Shown here piece by piece: positions 1 through 9,665 of a stretch of DNA of 64,000 nt. The notes under the pieces were generated by a model that ran no database searches, was not told where the DNA came from, and saw only the letters and a program-made list of their open reading frames with translations. Every line of letters begins with the position of its first letter. Position 1 is the first letter of the stretch. The position numbers and the translations under genes were made by a program. Source of the stretch: Corynebacterium heidelbergense (lineage in GTDB: Bacteria; Actinomycetota; Actinomycetes; Mycobacteriales; Mycobacteriaceae); the NCBI RefSeq assembly GCF_028609845.1, contig NZ_CP063191.1:1550001-1614000 (forward strand), in the 5' to 3' direction.

Positions 1-2063
1 GCCTCCGCTGCGGCGTTGGACAGCTCCTCGTCGCTGTGCGATTCTCGCTGCTCGGACAGCGCCCACACGGCAGCATCTGCAGTCGCCCGTTTCTCGGTGA
101 GTGCCTGCTCGGCGGCCTGCAGCCGGAAGATAGCCCCGGTCGTCGTCGCCTCCAGCCGAGAGCGCAGGTCCGCCAGGCCGTTTTCGCAGGCCTGTTCCCA
201 GCCCCGGGCTAGCTCGGCGGCTGCTGCCTCGTGCTCCTCGCGCTCGGGACCGGCCGGGGCATCACTTCGGAGATCGGCCAGGTTTAGTCCGGCGGGCACC
301 TGCCGAAACTCGACCGCCGCGGGCTGTGGAACGAGTTGGGACCAACGCTCGAATTCGGCGTCCCGGGTGGCCTCGGCCCGGTCGGACTCGGCCTGGGCAT
401 CGTGGAGGCGGCGCTCCAGCTCATCCATGGGTGTGCCCGACGTTATCGTGGCGAGCTCGAGGCGCAGTTCCGCCACGTTTCGTTCGAGGGCTTCACGCTC
501 CTCGTTCTGTTTCCGGGCCGCAGGTAGATCCCCCGTTTCCACGTGCAGTTGCCGGGAGGCCGCCTCGACGGCCTCCTCGGCCCGGTGAACCGCCTGCTCG
601 GGTTCGTGGAGCTCCTGGGAGGGGGTTAAGACCACCCGGAAGTCGCCGAGTCCGTACTCGCGTTGCTGTGTGGCCTTGGTGGTGAAGGGGGTCCCGGTGG
701 AAGCCAGGGTGTGCTCCTCACCATCCTCGGTGAATACCGCCCCGGCGGGCCCGTGAATCTCCACGCTGGTGGAGCTGGCCTCCAGCACTTGTCGGGCGGT
801 GTTCAGCTCTGCCAGGGCATCTCTTAGTGCGGCCACCCGCTGCGGGGTGGCCGCGTTGGTCCGCAGCTTCTCGGCGGCGGTGTCCAAACGGGCGTTGACC
901 CCCCGGGCTTGCTTCAGCACGGAGGCTGTGCGTTCCCGCTCCGCCGTTGCGCGCCCGGCCGCGCCCGCCTGGGTGAGGGTGGCGACCAGCTGCTTGGCTG
1001 CACGGTGTTCCTCGGTCAGGGCGCTCAGGGCCGTCTTCGCGGCGGTAAGTGCTTCTGCCTCCGCGTCGGCTTCTGCCTGCAATCGACTGTAATCCTGCGA
1101 GCCGCTGTCTACCGCCTGGCGCGCTTCGCGTACACGCTGAGCTGCGGCGTTCCGCTCGTCCACCTTCATCTGGGCCAACTGCGCGGCACTGCGGGCGCTA
1201 TCCACCCGCTGCTGCTGTGCGGCCAGCCGCTCTTGGGCCTTGTTCACCTGGGCGAGTTTCTGCTCTGCAGCGGCAAGCTCTTCCCGCGCCGTCGGCAGTC
1301 CTCGCCGCACCTCTACTTGCTCGGCGAGTCCGTCCTCGATGTGGCGGATGAGCTCCCGGGCCTCTCCGTAATCCTCGCGCACCTGTGCGAGATCCTCCTG
1401 CGCTGCCTCGCTGGCTCTCTGGGCTGCGGCGAGCGGACCCTTGGCGGCAGGTTTGCCCTTGGCGGTGTAGTAACGCAGGTACTCGGCCTCGGCTCGCGCG
1501 AGCAGCGCCGAGGTATCCGCATCCTCCCAGGCGGCGGGAGGGCGGTGGCCGTCGTCTGGTTCCTCCTCCTCGTCGGACGTGCTGTGCAACATAGCGGGCA
1601 GGGATTGGACGTCCCCCGCCCGGAACTCTCCCAAGCTGGAGCCCTGATGAACAGTGAGCGCTGCCAGAAGAGACTCGTCGACCCCCTCCGCCAGGATTTC
1701 CGCAAAGCGATCCTCAGCCTGCCGCCCCGTGAGGGACTCGGGCCGCGGCCGTTCCACACTCAGCTCCGCTTTCCCACTGCCCGGGCGGAAAACTTTCCGG
1801 ATGTGCAGCTTCTTATCCCCCACGGTCATCCGTGCGGAGATGGCCGTGTCCTCATCCTTGCCGCGCTGGCGTAACGCCCGGACCGGCTTGGAGCGGGAGT
1901 TGACTCCCACATCGGAGAGGAGCAGCTCGAAGGCGCTGAGGAAGGTCGACTTGCCCACCTCGTTGGGACCGTGGACCACGACCACCCCCGTCTCGGGGAA
2001 CCTCAACTCGGCGTGGTCCACACCGGCGACGTTGTCCAGAACCAATTCATGCAGCTTCAACAT
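1..2063 (-). CDS. SbcC-like AAA ATPase (partial, 3' end outside window)
   Basis: N-terminal ~687 residues of an SMC/SbcC/RecF-type ATPase, probably the ATPase partner of the nuclease encoded just upstream. The start MLKLHELVLDNVAG is followed by a P-loop GPNEVGKST at about residues 32-40. After about residue 190 come long Ala/Glu/Arg/Gln-rich stretches typical of an antiparallel coiled coil. The C-terminal ABC signature and Walker B lie beyond the left edge. ATG at 2063 is preceded by GGGAAG, which overlaps the end of the SbcD-like gene; the gap is only 6 bp, so the pair is one operon. The role in double-strand-break processing is inferred from the family. M. tuberculosis Rv1278 is the likely counterpart (recalled). 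Confidence 0.85.
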   Translation of the reverse strand, partial: MLKLHELVLDNVAGVDHAELRFPETGVVVVHGPNEVGKSTFLSAFELLLSDVGVNSRSKPVRALRQRGKDEDTAISARMTVGDKKLHIRKVFRPGSGKAELSVERPRPESLTGRQAEDRFAEILAEGVDESLLAALTVHQGSSLGEFRAGDVQSLPAMLHSTSDEEEEPDDGHRPPAAWEDADTSALLARAEAEYLRYYTAKGKPAAKGPLAAAQRASEAAQEDLAQVREDYGEARELIRHIEDGLAEQVEVRRGLPTAREELAAAEQKLAQVNKAQERLAAQQQRVDSARSAAQLAQMKVDERNAAAQRVREARQAVDSGSQDYSRLQAEADAEAEALTAAKTALSALTEEHRAAKQLVATLTQAGAAGRATAERERTASVLKQARGVNARLDTAAEKLRTNAATPQRVAALRDALAELNTARQVLEASSTSVEIHGPAGAVFTEDGEEHTLASTGTPFTTKATQQREYGLGDFRVVLTPSQELHEPEQAVHRAEEAVEAASRQLHVETGDLPAARKQNEEREALERNVAELRLELATITSGTPMDELERRLHDAQAESDRAEATRDAEFERWSQLVPQPAAVEFRQVPAGLNLADLRSDAPAGPEREEHEAAAAELARGWEQACENGLADLRSRLEATTTGAIFRLQAAEQALTEKRATADAAVWALSEQRESHSDEELSNAAAE

Positions 2064-2069
2064 GTCTGT

Positions 2070-3293
2070 CTACTTCCCGTCTTGGGTGTGGCTGAGGCGA
2101 TACAGGAGCTTCAGGGCATCCTCGGCTTCCGGGGTGGTCTGGGCCAGCAAGCTGAGTTCCTCGGCGACGCGACCCACCACTCCAGCGGTGGGGAAAGCCT
2201 CGGCGATCTCGCTCTCCCCCGGCACGACGTGAACCCGATCCCGGCTGTGCCTGGGATACAGAGCCGCGAACTTCGGCCGCAGCTCATCCAACTGGCGTTC
2301 CAATTTTCCGGAGGTAGCCAAGTCGATCGTCCCCTCCAACCCGTACTTGACCACGGTGGTGCGCGGGTGAGGAAAGCGATCGAGCCGTTCCACCAGGGCC
2401 TGGACGTCCTCCGGCCCATCCATCCGCCCGTCCACGGCTGCAAACGTCCACTGGCCCACAGGGACCTGCTCCACGGCCACCTTCGCGGGGCTATCACCTC
2501 CCAGTGGATCCGCAGCGATGTCCACGATCAGGGCAAACCCAGAGGCCGCTTCCCCGGTTCCATCCTCCTCCCGGTAGTCCGTGACCTCCGGGGACCCGGA
2601 GTACCACGCCCGCCCACTGTCGTGGAGCCGCATCGCGGAGTGGGTATCGCCCAGCGCGATGTAGTCCACAAGCCGCTGCTCACATGCAGCCACGGCCCCG
2701 TCGACATCGATAACGTCCAGAGCCATCTCGCTACCCCACGATTGCACCCGTCCATGCCCGACCAACACCCTCGCCTCCCCCGGCGGGGCCGCGCCGCAAT
2801 CCTCCCGCACGGCGCTCAGGGCCCGGCCCACCACATCTTCGGCACCGTATCGGCTCAGCAGCGGCGCGCCGATTATCACCAGGCCGGGACGCACTTCCTG
2901 GGCCTCGGAGTTCCGCAAGACCCGCACCCCCGCCGAGCCCCCCTGTTCCAGTCCCTCGAACTCCGGCTGGCGATACACGCTGGAGGGATCCAGCGAATCG
3001 TGGTTGCCCGGCAGCAGGTACAGGGGCACCGGCGTTCGCCGCAGCACATCCAGCGCCCGGCGCCAGGTTCTGGGTTCCAGGAAGTTCGAGTCGAACACAT
3101 CCCCGGCCACCACGATGGCCTCGCAATCGCGGCTGCGGGCAATGTCGAACAGGCGCTCCACTGCCGCCAATCGGGCCTCGTCGAAACGCGGTTGGGCATC
3201 GGCGTCCAAAAACCACCGGCTCATGCCCAGGTGCCAGTCGGAAGTATGCAGGATACGAGCCGTCCCCTCGGGCCGGCGTTGCGGTAGCGACAT
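2070..3293 (-). CDS. SbcD/Mre11-like metallophosphoesterase (DNA exonuclease)
   Basis: 407-residue calcineurin-like phosphoesterase of the SbcD/YhaO group. Metal-binding motifs in order are HTSDWHLG near the N-terminus, VAGDVFDS, LLPGNHDS, VGHGRVQ and ALGDTHSA. The family processes DNA ends together with an SbcC-type ATPase, which is encoded 6 bp downstream. The frame extends to 3344, but ATG 3293 (MSLPQRRPEG) is preferred: AGAGAGGA sits just upstream and the phosphoesterase fold begins about 13 residues later. It lies 82 bp beyond the stop of the SWIM gene, so the SNF2-SWIM and SbcDC pairs may be co-transcribed. Confidence 0.88.
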   Translation of the reverse strand: MSLPQRRPEGTARILHTSDWHLGMSRWFLDADAQPRFDEARLAAVERLFDIARSRDCEAIVVAGDVFDSNFLEPRTWRRALDVLRRTPVPLYLLPGNHDSLDPSSVYRQPEFEGLEQGGSAGVRVLRNSEAQEVRPGLVIIGAPLLSRYGAEDVVGRALSAVREDCGAAPPGEARVLVGHGRVQSWGSEMALDVIDVDGAVAACEQRLVDYIALGDTHSAMRLHDSGRAWYSGSPEVTDYREEDGTGEAASGFALIVDIAADPLGGDSPAKVAVEQVPVGQWTFAAVDGRMDGPEDVQALVERLDRFPHPRTTVVKYGLEGTIDLATSGKLERQLDELRPKFAALYPRHSRDRVHVVPGESEIAEAFPTAGVVGRVAEELSLLAQTTPEAEDALKLLYRLSHTQDGK

Positions 3294-3375
3294 GGTGGGT
3301 CCTCTCTGTACCCCGAGCGCCCCGATGGCGCTGGCGTTCCTCATTCCCCTCGATTAGTAGCAAGCGGTCGGGACA

Positions 3376-4338
3376 TCAGTGCCGCCACGGGCGTTCCTCC
3401 AGCTCCGGGTCCTGGTCCGTGAGCGCTTCGTAGCACACCTCCAGGTCGTGCCACACCCGCAACTGATCCACATGGGACCAGCTCACCGTGCGCAACGCCC
3501 GCATGAGCATGTCCCGATCCCCCAGCTCCAAGCCCTCCTCCACCGGCATGTCCGGGGTTTCCACCCGGGTCAACCCACCGCCCCAAAACTTGGCTGGGTC
3601 CACCCGCTTCACCTTGTCCAGGTGCACCCTGTCCCCGCCATCGGATTGCGGTACCCCTGCGGGACCGCTCCAGGAGCGCTGGGTAGCGGCCAGCGCATCG
3701 CTGGCGTCCACACCCCGAAATCGAAACACCTGGAAGGGCTCCCGGTTGAACAGAGCCGCCGCCGCGTACCCCACCGCCACCGCATGCTTGCACACCGCCG
3801 CCTTATCCGGACAGGTACACGTCACCGAACGCAGATGATCCGGTCGCAGCAGAACCGTCGCGATCTCCAGTGGGGGTGCCGACCCGGCCAGGACGGAGCG
3901 CACGATGCTCGGATCTGCTGTGACCTCCTCCGTCACATAGGTTCGCTGCCGCGGGCTGAGCGGCCGAAACCGCAACTGCACCTCGAACGGAACTAGCTGG
4001 GTTCCCGCAACCACCGCCGTAATGAGGTTCGTATCCAAGTCCACCGACAGCACCTGCTTGCCCCGGTAATACTCCCGGCCCCTGGCCAACCGGCCCGAAT
4101 CCGCGCCCTCCGATAGCGCCTCCATCACCTGCCGCGGGACCCAGCCCTCCGCCTCGATGAAGGGCAGTCTTCCGCTGGAACTGCCCGGGCCGTGCCGCTG
4201 TTCCAGCTCGGCGCGGCGCTGGGCGCCGAAATCGGCGACCACCACGTTTTCACCCCAGGCGGAGAAGCGTGGGCTACCTCGTCGAGCACCGGGGCGGTTC
4301 GAGCTCCGCCGTGGGTGGTCGGAATTGTGCCGGTCCAT
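3376..4338 (-). CDS. SWIM zinc-finger protein, coupled to SNF2 helicase
   Basis: 320 residues. The SWIM motif CxCx6CxH is visible as C174, C176, C183 and H185 (CTCPDKAAVCKH). SWIM domains bind zinc and are found in DNA-binding or protein-interaction proteins; bacterial versions often sit beside SNF2 ATPases, as here. The open frame runs to 4497, but ATG 4338 overlaps the SNF2 stop by one base (TAATG), which indicates translational coupling. The N-terminal 30 residues are basic and probably disordered. The exact function is not known to me; a role with the helicase in DNA or chromatin remodelling is inferred. Confidence 0.8.
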   Translation of the reverse strand: MDRHNSDHPRRSSNRPGARRGSPRFSAWGENVVVADFGAQRRAELEQRHGPGSSSGRLPFIEAEGWVPRQVMEALSEGADSGRLARGREYYRGKQVLSVDLDTNLITAVVAGTQLVPFEVQLRFRPLSPRQRTYVTEEVTADPSIVRSVLAGSAPPLEIATVLLRPDHLRSVTCTCPDKAAVCKHAVAVGYAAAALFNREPFQVFRFRGVDASDALAATQRSWSGPAGVPQSDGGDRVHLDKVKRVDPAKFWGGGLTRVETPDMPVEEGLELGDRDMLMRALRTVSWSHVDQLRVWHDLEVCYEALTDQDPELEERPWRH

Positions 4339-7300
4339 TAGTCCTGCCCTTCCGAATACGGCGGTTGTGCTGATGGCGACGGGGTTGGCGCTTTGTCCCC
4401 GGCTTTCGCCCCAGTTTTGCCCCCGGTGTCCTTCCCGGTGTAATCCCCGGCCTCCCGCCAGGTGGCCACCTCCTCGCTCGCCGAGCGCAGGTGCCACAGC
4501 TCCGCCAGATCAGCGTCGTCCAAGTTCGCGATCCATCCTTCCCCGGCCCCGATGATGTCGCCGGCCAGCTCCCGCTTCGCGGCGATGATGTCATGGATGC
4601 GCTCGTCAATGGTTCCCTTCGTGACCAACTTGTACACATCCACATTCTTGTCCTGCCCAATGCGGTAAGCCCGATCCGTCGCCTGGTCCTCCACGGCCGG
4701 GTTCCACCACCGGTCCACGTGAATGACCACGGAGGCCTGCGTCAACGTGATCCCCGTGCCCCCGGCGCGCACGCTAACCACCATGATCTGCGGGGAGGGC
4801 ACATCCAGCCCGCTGATCGCGCCCTCCCCCGCGCCGCCGCTAAGGGGCCGCTGAAATTCCGCAACCAGCTTGGCCCGCTCCTTCCGGGACACCCCACCGT
4901 GGAGCATCGGCACCACCCCGCCGCTGCGCCGTTGTAGTTCGGGCACGAGCATGTTGCCGAAGGAGGGGAATTGGGTGAAGATGATGACTTTCTTCCGCTC
5001 GCGCACGGCCGCTTCCACGAGCTGAAACAGGCGGCGGACTTTCTCCGAGCGGTGGTGGCCGTTGCGCAGCAGCCCGGAGCCGTCACCGCTGTAGTGGGCG
5101 GGATGGTTGCAGATCTGCTTGATGCGTACCAGCGCGCCGAGGATGATGCCGCGCCGGCCGCTTTCCTCGTCCCGAATGCGCCGCTCGATGTCGGCGATGT
5201 AGGCGGTGTAAAGCGCCGCCTGTTCGTCGCTGAGCGAGACCAGTTCGATGTGTTCGCGTTTGTCCGGGAGGTTGAGGTCGATGCTGGGGTCCGTTTTCAC
5301 GCGGCGCAGGATGAAGGGTTCCACGATGCGCCGGAGCCTGCGGGTCGCGGCTTCGTCCTGGTAACGCTCGATGGGGATGGCGAGGCGGTCTTGAAAGGCG
5401 GCGGCGCTGCCGAGGATGCCGGGGTTGGCGAAATCCATGATCGCGTAGAGGTCCGAGAGCCGGTTTTCCACGGGGGTGCCGGTCAGCGCGATGTGGTGGG
5501 CCGCGGGAATGCTGCGGACCATGCGGAACTGCCGGGTTTGGGGGTTCTTGATGTTCTGGGCTTCATCCGCAACCACGCGACGCCAGGACACCGCACGGTA
5601 GCGCTCGGGGTTGCGGGAGAGGGTGCCGTAGGTGGTGATCACAAGAGCCGCCGCGGCCGCCGCCTGCTGGAATTCGTCGGCGGGTTTCTTGCTAGGCCCG
5701 TGGTCCACAAGCACGGTTAGGTCGGGGGTGTGGGTGGCGGACTGGGCCTCCCAGGCGTCCACGACAGAGGTAGGGGCGACCACGAGGGTGGGTTGGGTGG
5801 TAGCTCCGCCCTGTCGTTCCCAGGCCACGAGGGCCAGAACTTGGAGGGTCTTGCCCAGGCCCATGTCATCGGCGAGGATCGCGCCGATATTGTGCCGGGA
5901 CATCCACGCCAGCCAATTGAGGCCGCGGCGCTGGTGATCGCGCATGGGCGTGCGGACGGTCGGGGGCACCGGGACCATCTCCGGCGGGTCGATGGCGGGA
6001 CCCGTCGGCCCGTCCCCCGTCCCCGCTGGGTCCCCGTTCCCGTCCAACCCCGGGAAAAGGCGCGCCGCCCAGCCGTCGACGTTGATCTCGAAGTTGTGCT
6101 CGTTGTCCTCCGCGCCGCTGTATTCAGCGGCAGAGAGCTGGGCCTCGAGGACGTCCCGGGTGCTCACCAGAACGTCCGCAGCCTCCTCGCCCTGGGGGTT
6201 GTCACCGTTGTCATTGCTTAAGGACGCCACCCCGGCGCGTTCCGATAGCTCCTGCAGCGTGCTGAACCACTTCCGGGCCCGCTGGAGCACGCCGGCTTCC
6301 AGGTAGACGTATTCCCCGTTGACCTGAACGACTGTCTCCGCACTGCGCAACAGCGCGTCCCGTTCACTGTCCTCTACCGGCTGGCCATTGACGCTGACAT
6401 CCCAGTTGAAGGCCAGGACCTGATCTAGGCCGAGCTTGCCGCTGCCGGGCCCCTGTCCCACGGGGGTGCCTTTGAGGTTGACCTTGGGGTTGACCGGGGA
6501 CCACCCCCGCGGGATAAGCACGCTGATGCCCGCGCCGCGCAGGGCCGGGGCACCCTGGCCCAGCAGCTCCCCCACGCCGGCGGCGTCGAGGGTGATCGCT
6601 AGCTGCCGATCCGCGGCCATGTTGCCGGTGAGCTGCGCGGAATCCGGCATCCACACACCGGTGTTGAGCCAGGCGTCCACGGCCTGGAGCTGCTCGGCCA
6701 GCGGGGGCCACGCGGTGCGCGCGATTTTGAGGCTGCGGGTGAGCAGAGCCCGCACATCCTCCGGGGCGTCCGCAGTATTCACCGTGGTGGCCGGGCCATC
6801 ATCCACGCTGAGCCCGATTTCTACCCGCCACCGGGCCTCCTCCACTGCCCCGGCGGACTGATCCTCCGGTGGCCTAGAAACATCGATGAGCTGCGGCGGG
6901 AGCGGGCGGGGTTCCCTTTCTTCGGCTTCCTCCTCGCGCTGGGCCGCGTCTGGTTCGGAGAGCTTGAGCACCAGCTTGGTCGCCGCCATGCGCGCGGACC
7001 GGCGCCACTCGTTGAGCAGGATGACCGTCTCCCCGGTCACTTTCGGCGCCGGTTGGGCGGAGACGAGGGCGGTAGCAAAAGGGGTCGTCGTCACCTCCCC
7101 CAGCTTCCCGCCCTCACCGAGACGATCGGCAAGCAGTGCGGTGGCGATCCAGTGGACCATGTCGTTCACCGCATCCTCGACCACCTCCGGCCCGCCATTG
7201 GCCCGCAGCACCCCTGGGGTTTGATTGGTGAACTCGGCCAGCACCCCGGCGTGCCCGCCTCCGGTGGACAGTGTCCACATCGGGTACCAGCGCCCCTCCA

Positions 7301-7727
7301 CGTGCCGCAGTTGCACCATGACCCGCCCCGCCCGGACAGCGGTAACGGCGAAGGTAAACAGGTCCGCGACGAACACCGCCTCCGGGCTCATCCCGGGGAT
7401 CTGCGAAGCCCCCACATGCCGGGCGCAGTAATCGGCGAGCACCTGCAGCGCCCACACGCTATCCCCCGCCGCCCACGCCGCCGTGGGAACGGCCAGTTGT
7501 TGCACGCGCCCCTTCGGCGTGGCCACGACCACCTTGCTGCGGGCACGCAGAGGCCGACAGCGGGCCAGCTCCAACAGCTCGTCGGGGAGGTCCCCCTCCC
7601 CCAACTGGTCCGTGCTACCCACCACGCGGTGGCCCTCGACCAACTCCAGCCACAGGTGCACGCCCCCGTCGTTGGGTAGCACGGCGTGCAGCAGGCAGGG
7701 ATAGCTCATAGCTACCCGGTCTACCAT
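4338..7727 (-). CDS. SNF2-family DEAD/DEAH-like helicase
   Basis: About 1129 residues. The SNF2 ATPase core lies in the C-terminal half: motif I DDMGLGKT (~residues 618-625), motif II DEAQNIKN (~720), motif III LTGTPVEN, and a helicase-C domain with GTGITLTQ and DRAYRIGQ. The long N-terminal half matches the SNF2-associated region of actinobacterial HepA/RapA-like proteins. SNF2 proteins are ATP-driven DNA translocases; the substrate here is unknown. The frame is open to 7982, but the family-like sequence begins at MSYPCLLHAV (7709). I give MVDRVAMSY (7727), which has CAGG just upstream; either start is possible. It heads an operon with the SWIM gene and is divergent from putP. Confidence 0.85.
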   Translation of the reverse strand: MVDRVAMSYPCLLHAVLPNDGGVHLWLELVEGHRVVGSTDQLGEGDLPDELLELARCRPLRARSKVVVATPKGRVQQLAVPTAAWAAGDSVWALQVLADYCARHVGASQIPGMSPEAVFVADLFTFAVTAVRAGRVMVQLRHVEGRWYPMWTLSTGGGHAGVLAEFTNQTPGVLRANGGPEVVEDAVNDMVHWIATALLADRLGEGGKLGEVTTTPFATALVSAQPAPKVTGETVILLNEWRRSARMAATKLVLKLSEPDAAQREEEAEEREPRPLPPQLIDVSRPPEDQSAGAVEEARWRVEIGLSVDDGPATTVNTADAPEDVRALLTRSLKIARTAWPPLAEQLQAVDAWLNTGVWMPDSAQLTGNMAADRQLAITLDAAGVGELLGQGAPALRGAGISVLIPRGWSPVNPKVNLKGTPVGQGPGSGKLGLDQVLAFNWDVSVNGQPVEDSERDALLRSAETVVQVNGEYVYLEAGVLQRARKWFSTLQELSERAGVASLSNDNGDNPQGEEAADVLVSTRDVLEAQLSAAEYSGAEDNEHNFEINVDGWAARLFPGLDGNGDPAGTGDGPTGPAIDPPEMVPVPPTVRTPMRDHQRRGLNWLAWMSRHNIGAILADDMGLGKTLQVLALVAWERQGGATTQPTLVVAPTSVVDAWEAQSATHTPDLTVLVDHGPSKKPADEFQQAAAAAALVITTYGTLSRNPERYRAVSWRRVVADEAQNIKNPQTRQFRMVRSIPAAHHIALTGTPVENRLSDLYAIMDFANPGILGSAAAFQDRLAIPIERYQDEAATRRLRRIVEPFILRRVKTDPSIDLNLPDKREHIELVSLSDEQAALYTAYIADIERRIRDEESGRRGIILGALVRIKQICNHPAHYSGDGSGLLRNGHHRSEKVRRLFQLVEAAVRERKKVIIFTQFPSFGNMLVPELQRRSGGVVPMLHGGVSRKERAKLVAEFQRPLSGGAGEGAISGLDVPSPQIMVVSVRAGGTGITLTQASVVIHVDRWWNPAVEDQATDRAYRIGQDKNVDVYKLVTKGTIDERIHDIIAAKRELAGDIIGAGEGWIANLDDADLAELWHLRSASEEVATWREAGDYTGKDTGGKTGAKAGDKAPTPSPSAQPPYSEGQD

Positions 7728-7821
7728 GCTGCCTGATCGGGACCGGGGTTGGACCGTTCCGGTCGGGCCCATCGGGCTTGTCTTCCGCTGGGAAATTTCT
7801 GTGTTTTCGCGCCCTGATCTT

Positions 7822-7855
7822 TTGACAGGCGCGGTTATTCTCGGTTTCCTAGTCT
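7822..7855 (+). promoter_or_regulatory. possible putP promoter
   Basis: A perfect TTGACA (7822-7827) is followed by TAGTCT at 7850-7855. The spacer of 22 bp is longer than the usual 17, and TTTCCT at the ideal distance is poor, so only the -35 is convincing. It lies in the 229-bp divergent region between the SNF2 gene and putP. Confidence 0.3.
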
Positions 7856-7956
7856 GTGGTCCATTTTGCTTTTGCCCCCTGCCACCACCGCTGGGCGCAG
7901 GGGTGAATGTCCATGTCATTGTCAACTGTCGCAACTGCACGAGGGAGGATCCTGCG

Positions 7957-9567
7957 ATGAGCGACCACGCGTGGTTCATCACAGCAATGGTGATTTATTT
8001 GATCGCCATGCTGCTTATTGGCCTCTACGGCTACAAACAGACCGATCAATACGAGGACTATATGCTGGGCGGGCGCCAGCTACACCCGTTCGTCGCCGCC
8101 CTGTCCGCCGGGGCTTCAGATATGTCTGGCTGGCTGCTCATGGGCTTGCCCGCCGCTATTTTTGTCTCCGGTTTTTCCAAACTGTGGGTGGCTATCGGCC
8201 TCCTCATCGGAGCAGCCCTGAACTGGTGGTTTACCGCTCCCAGGTTGCGCACATACACGGAGGTGGCAAACAACTCGATCACCCTACCGACCTTCTTGGA
8301 ACACCGGCTGGAGGACCGCAAGCACGTCCTGCGCGTTGTCGCTGGCCTCGTTATTCTGGTCTTCTTCACCTTCTATGTGGCCTCGGGAATGGTGGCCGGC
8401 GGGCGCTACTTCGAATCTACTTTCGGCGCCAGCTACCTGTGGGGCATGATCATCATCGCCGGTGTCACGGTGGTGTACACCTTCATCGGCGGATTCCTGG
8501 CCGTCTCCTATACCGATGCGGTGCAGGGCACGATCATGTTTTTCGCCCTGCTCATGGTGCCGGTCATGGCGTTTATCACCGTTGGGGATTCCAGCTCGCT
8601 GTTCGACTGGCAGCTTAACAATGGCTACGGCAATGACCAACTAGCGGCTAATCCGGACTGGTTCTCCCTGTTCTCTGGGGTCTCTGCCATCACCGTGATT
8701 TCCGGCCTGGCATGGGGATTGGGCTACTTCGGGCAGCCGCACATCATCGTGCGCTTCATGGCCCTGCGCAAGCCCTCGGACGCCAAGCAGGGCCTGGCCT
8801 ACGGGGTCTCCTGGATGGCCCTGTCCATGGTCGGCGCGGTCTTCGTGGCCGTCATGGCCCCCGGTTTCTTCGCCATGGATCCCTCAATCTCCATCGTGGA
8901 CCAGGTGAACTTCGAGACGATCTTCCTGGACATGGGCCGCATCCTGTTCCATCCGCTCATCGCGGGACTGGTGCTCACGGCCGTGCTCGCCGCCATCATG
9001 TCCACGATCTCCTCCCAGTTGCTGGTGGTCTCCTCGGCTCTCGTGGAGGACATGTACAAGGGCCTGTTCAACAAGAAGGCCAGCGATAACCAGCTCAAGC
9101 TGCTCTCCCGCATCGCCGTGGTCCTCGTGGCTGTCATGGCATTCTTCATCGCGCGCAATCCCGACTCTGCCGTGTTGAAGCTCGTGGAGTTCGCCTGGGC
9201 CGGCTTCGGCTCCGCCTTCGGCCCGGTGGTCATCGCTTCCCTGTACTGGCGTCGCCTTAATGTGCCCGGCGCGGTCGCGGGTGTCCTCGCCGGCGCTCTG
9301 GTCGCCTTCGTTTGGGGTGGCCTGCCCACCCTCGGGGTATGGGTGACGGAGAAGCCCTTCGGCCTGTACGAGATGGTGCCTGGTGTGCTCGCCAGCATCG
9401 TGGCCATGGTTGTTGTCAGCCTGGCCACCAAGCCCCCGGCTCCGCATGTGGTGGAGATGTTCGACGAAGTCCAGGAGATCTCGAAGACCATGAAGGGCCA
9501 CCCGGAGGCCGATCTGCGGGCCACGAAGGAGGGCGTGGAGGCCCACCACGCCCAGCCCACCTCCTAA
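7957..9567 (+). CDS. putP: sodium/proline symporter PutP
   Basis: 536-residue sodium:solute symporter (SSS family) with about 13 membrane segments. Family landmarks are YMLGGRQLHPFVAALSAGASDMSGW near the N-terminus, VSYTDAVQG, and the GLAYGVSWM and ISSQLLVVSSALVEDMYK segments typical of PutP. It imports proline with sodium for catabolism or osmoprotection. The frame is open to 7726, but ATG 7957 has a strong GGGAGGA nine bases upstream and begins directly with the first helix (MSDHAWFITAMVIYL). It is monocistronic, ending at a hairpin terminator. Confidence 0.93.
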   Translation: MSDHAWFITAMVIYLIAMLLIGLYGYKQTDQYEDYMLGGRQLHPFVAALSAGASDMSGWLLMGLPAAIFVSGFSKLWVAIGLLIGAALNWWFTAPRLRTYTEVANNSITLPTFLEHRLEDRKHVLRVVAGLVILVFFTFYVASGMVAGGRYFESTFGASYLWGMIIIAGVTVVYTFIGGFLAVSYTDAVQGTIMFFALLMVPVMAFITVGDSSSLFDWQLNNGYGNDQLAANPDWFSLFSGVSAITVISGLAWGLGYFGQPHIIVRFMALRKPSDAKQGLAYGVSWMALSMVGAVFVAVMAPGFFAMDPSISIVDQVNFETIFLDMGRILFHPLIAGLVLTAVLAAIMSTISSQLLVVSSALVEDMYKGLFNKKASDNQLKLLSRIAVVLVAVMAFFIARNPDSAVLKLVEFAWAGFGSAFGPVVIASLYWRRLNVPGAVAGVLAGALVAFVWGGLPTLGVWVTEKPFGLYEMVPGVLASIVAMVVVSLATKPPAPHVVEMFDEVQEISKTMKGHPEADLRATKEGVEAHHAQPTS

Positions 9568-9624
9568 CACTCAGCCGACCCTGGGGATCGGGGGGATTCC
9601 CCTCCAGGGGTGGTGAACCATTTA

Positions 9625-9665
9625 CCGCTGCACGGCGTCTAATACTCCGTGCGGCGGTTTTCTCT
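9625..9665 (+). terminator. rho-independent terminator of putP
   Basis: An 11-bp stem (CCGCTGCACGG, 9625-9635, with CCGTGCGGCGG, 9647-9657, one G-T pair) is followed by TTTTCTCT. The 11-nt loop carries TAATACT, which resembles a -10 element. Confidence 0.8.
9640..9645 (+). promoter_or_regulatory. -10-like element inside the putP terminator loop
   Basis: TAATAC(T) lies in the loop of the putP terminator. Transcription would start near 9652, giving a leader of about 55 nt to an alternative GTG start at 9709 of the HNH gene. No convincing -35 is seen. Confidence 0.3.

Noticed and set aside
909..3287. Long plus-strand frames opposite the SbcC/SbcD genes
   Set aside because: They are antisense to family-supported genes and have no recognisable domain.
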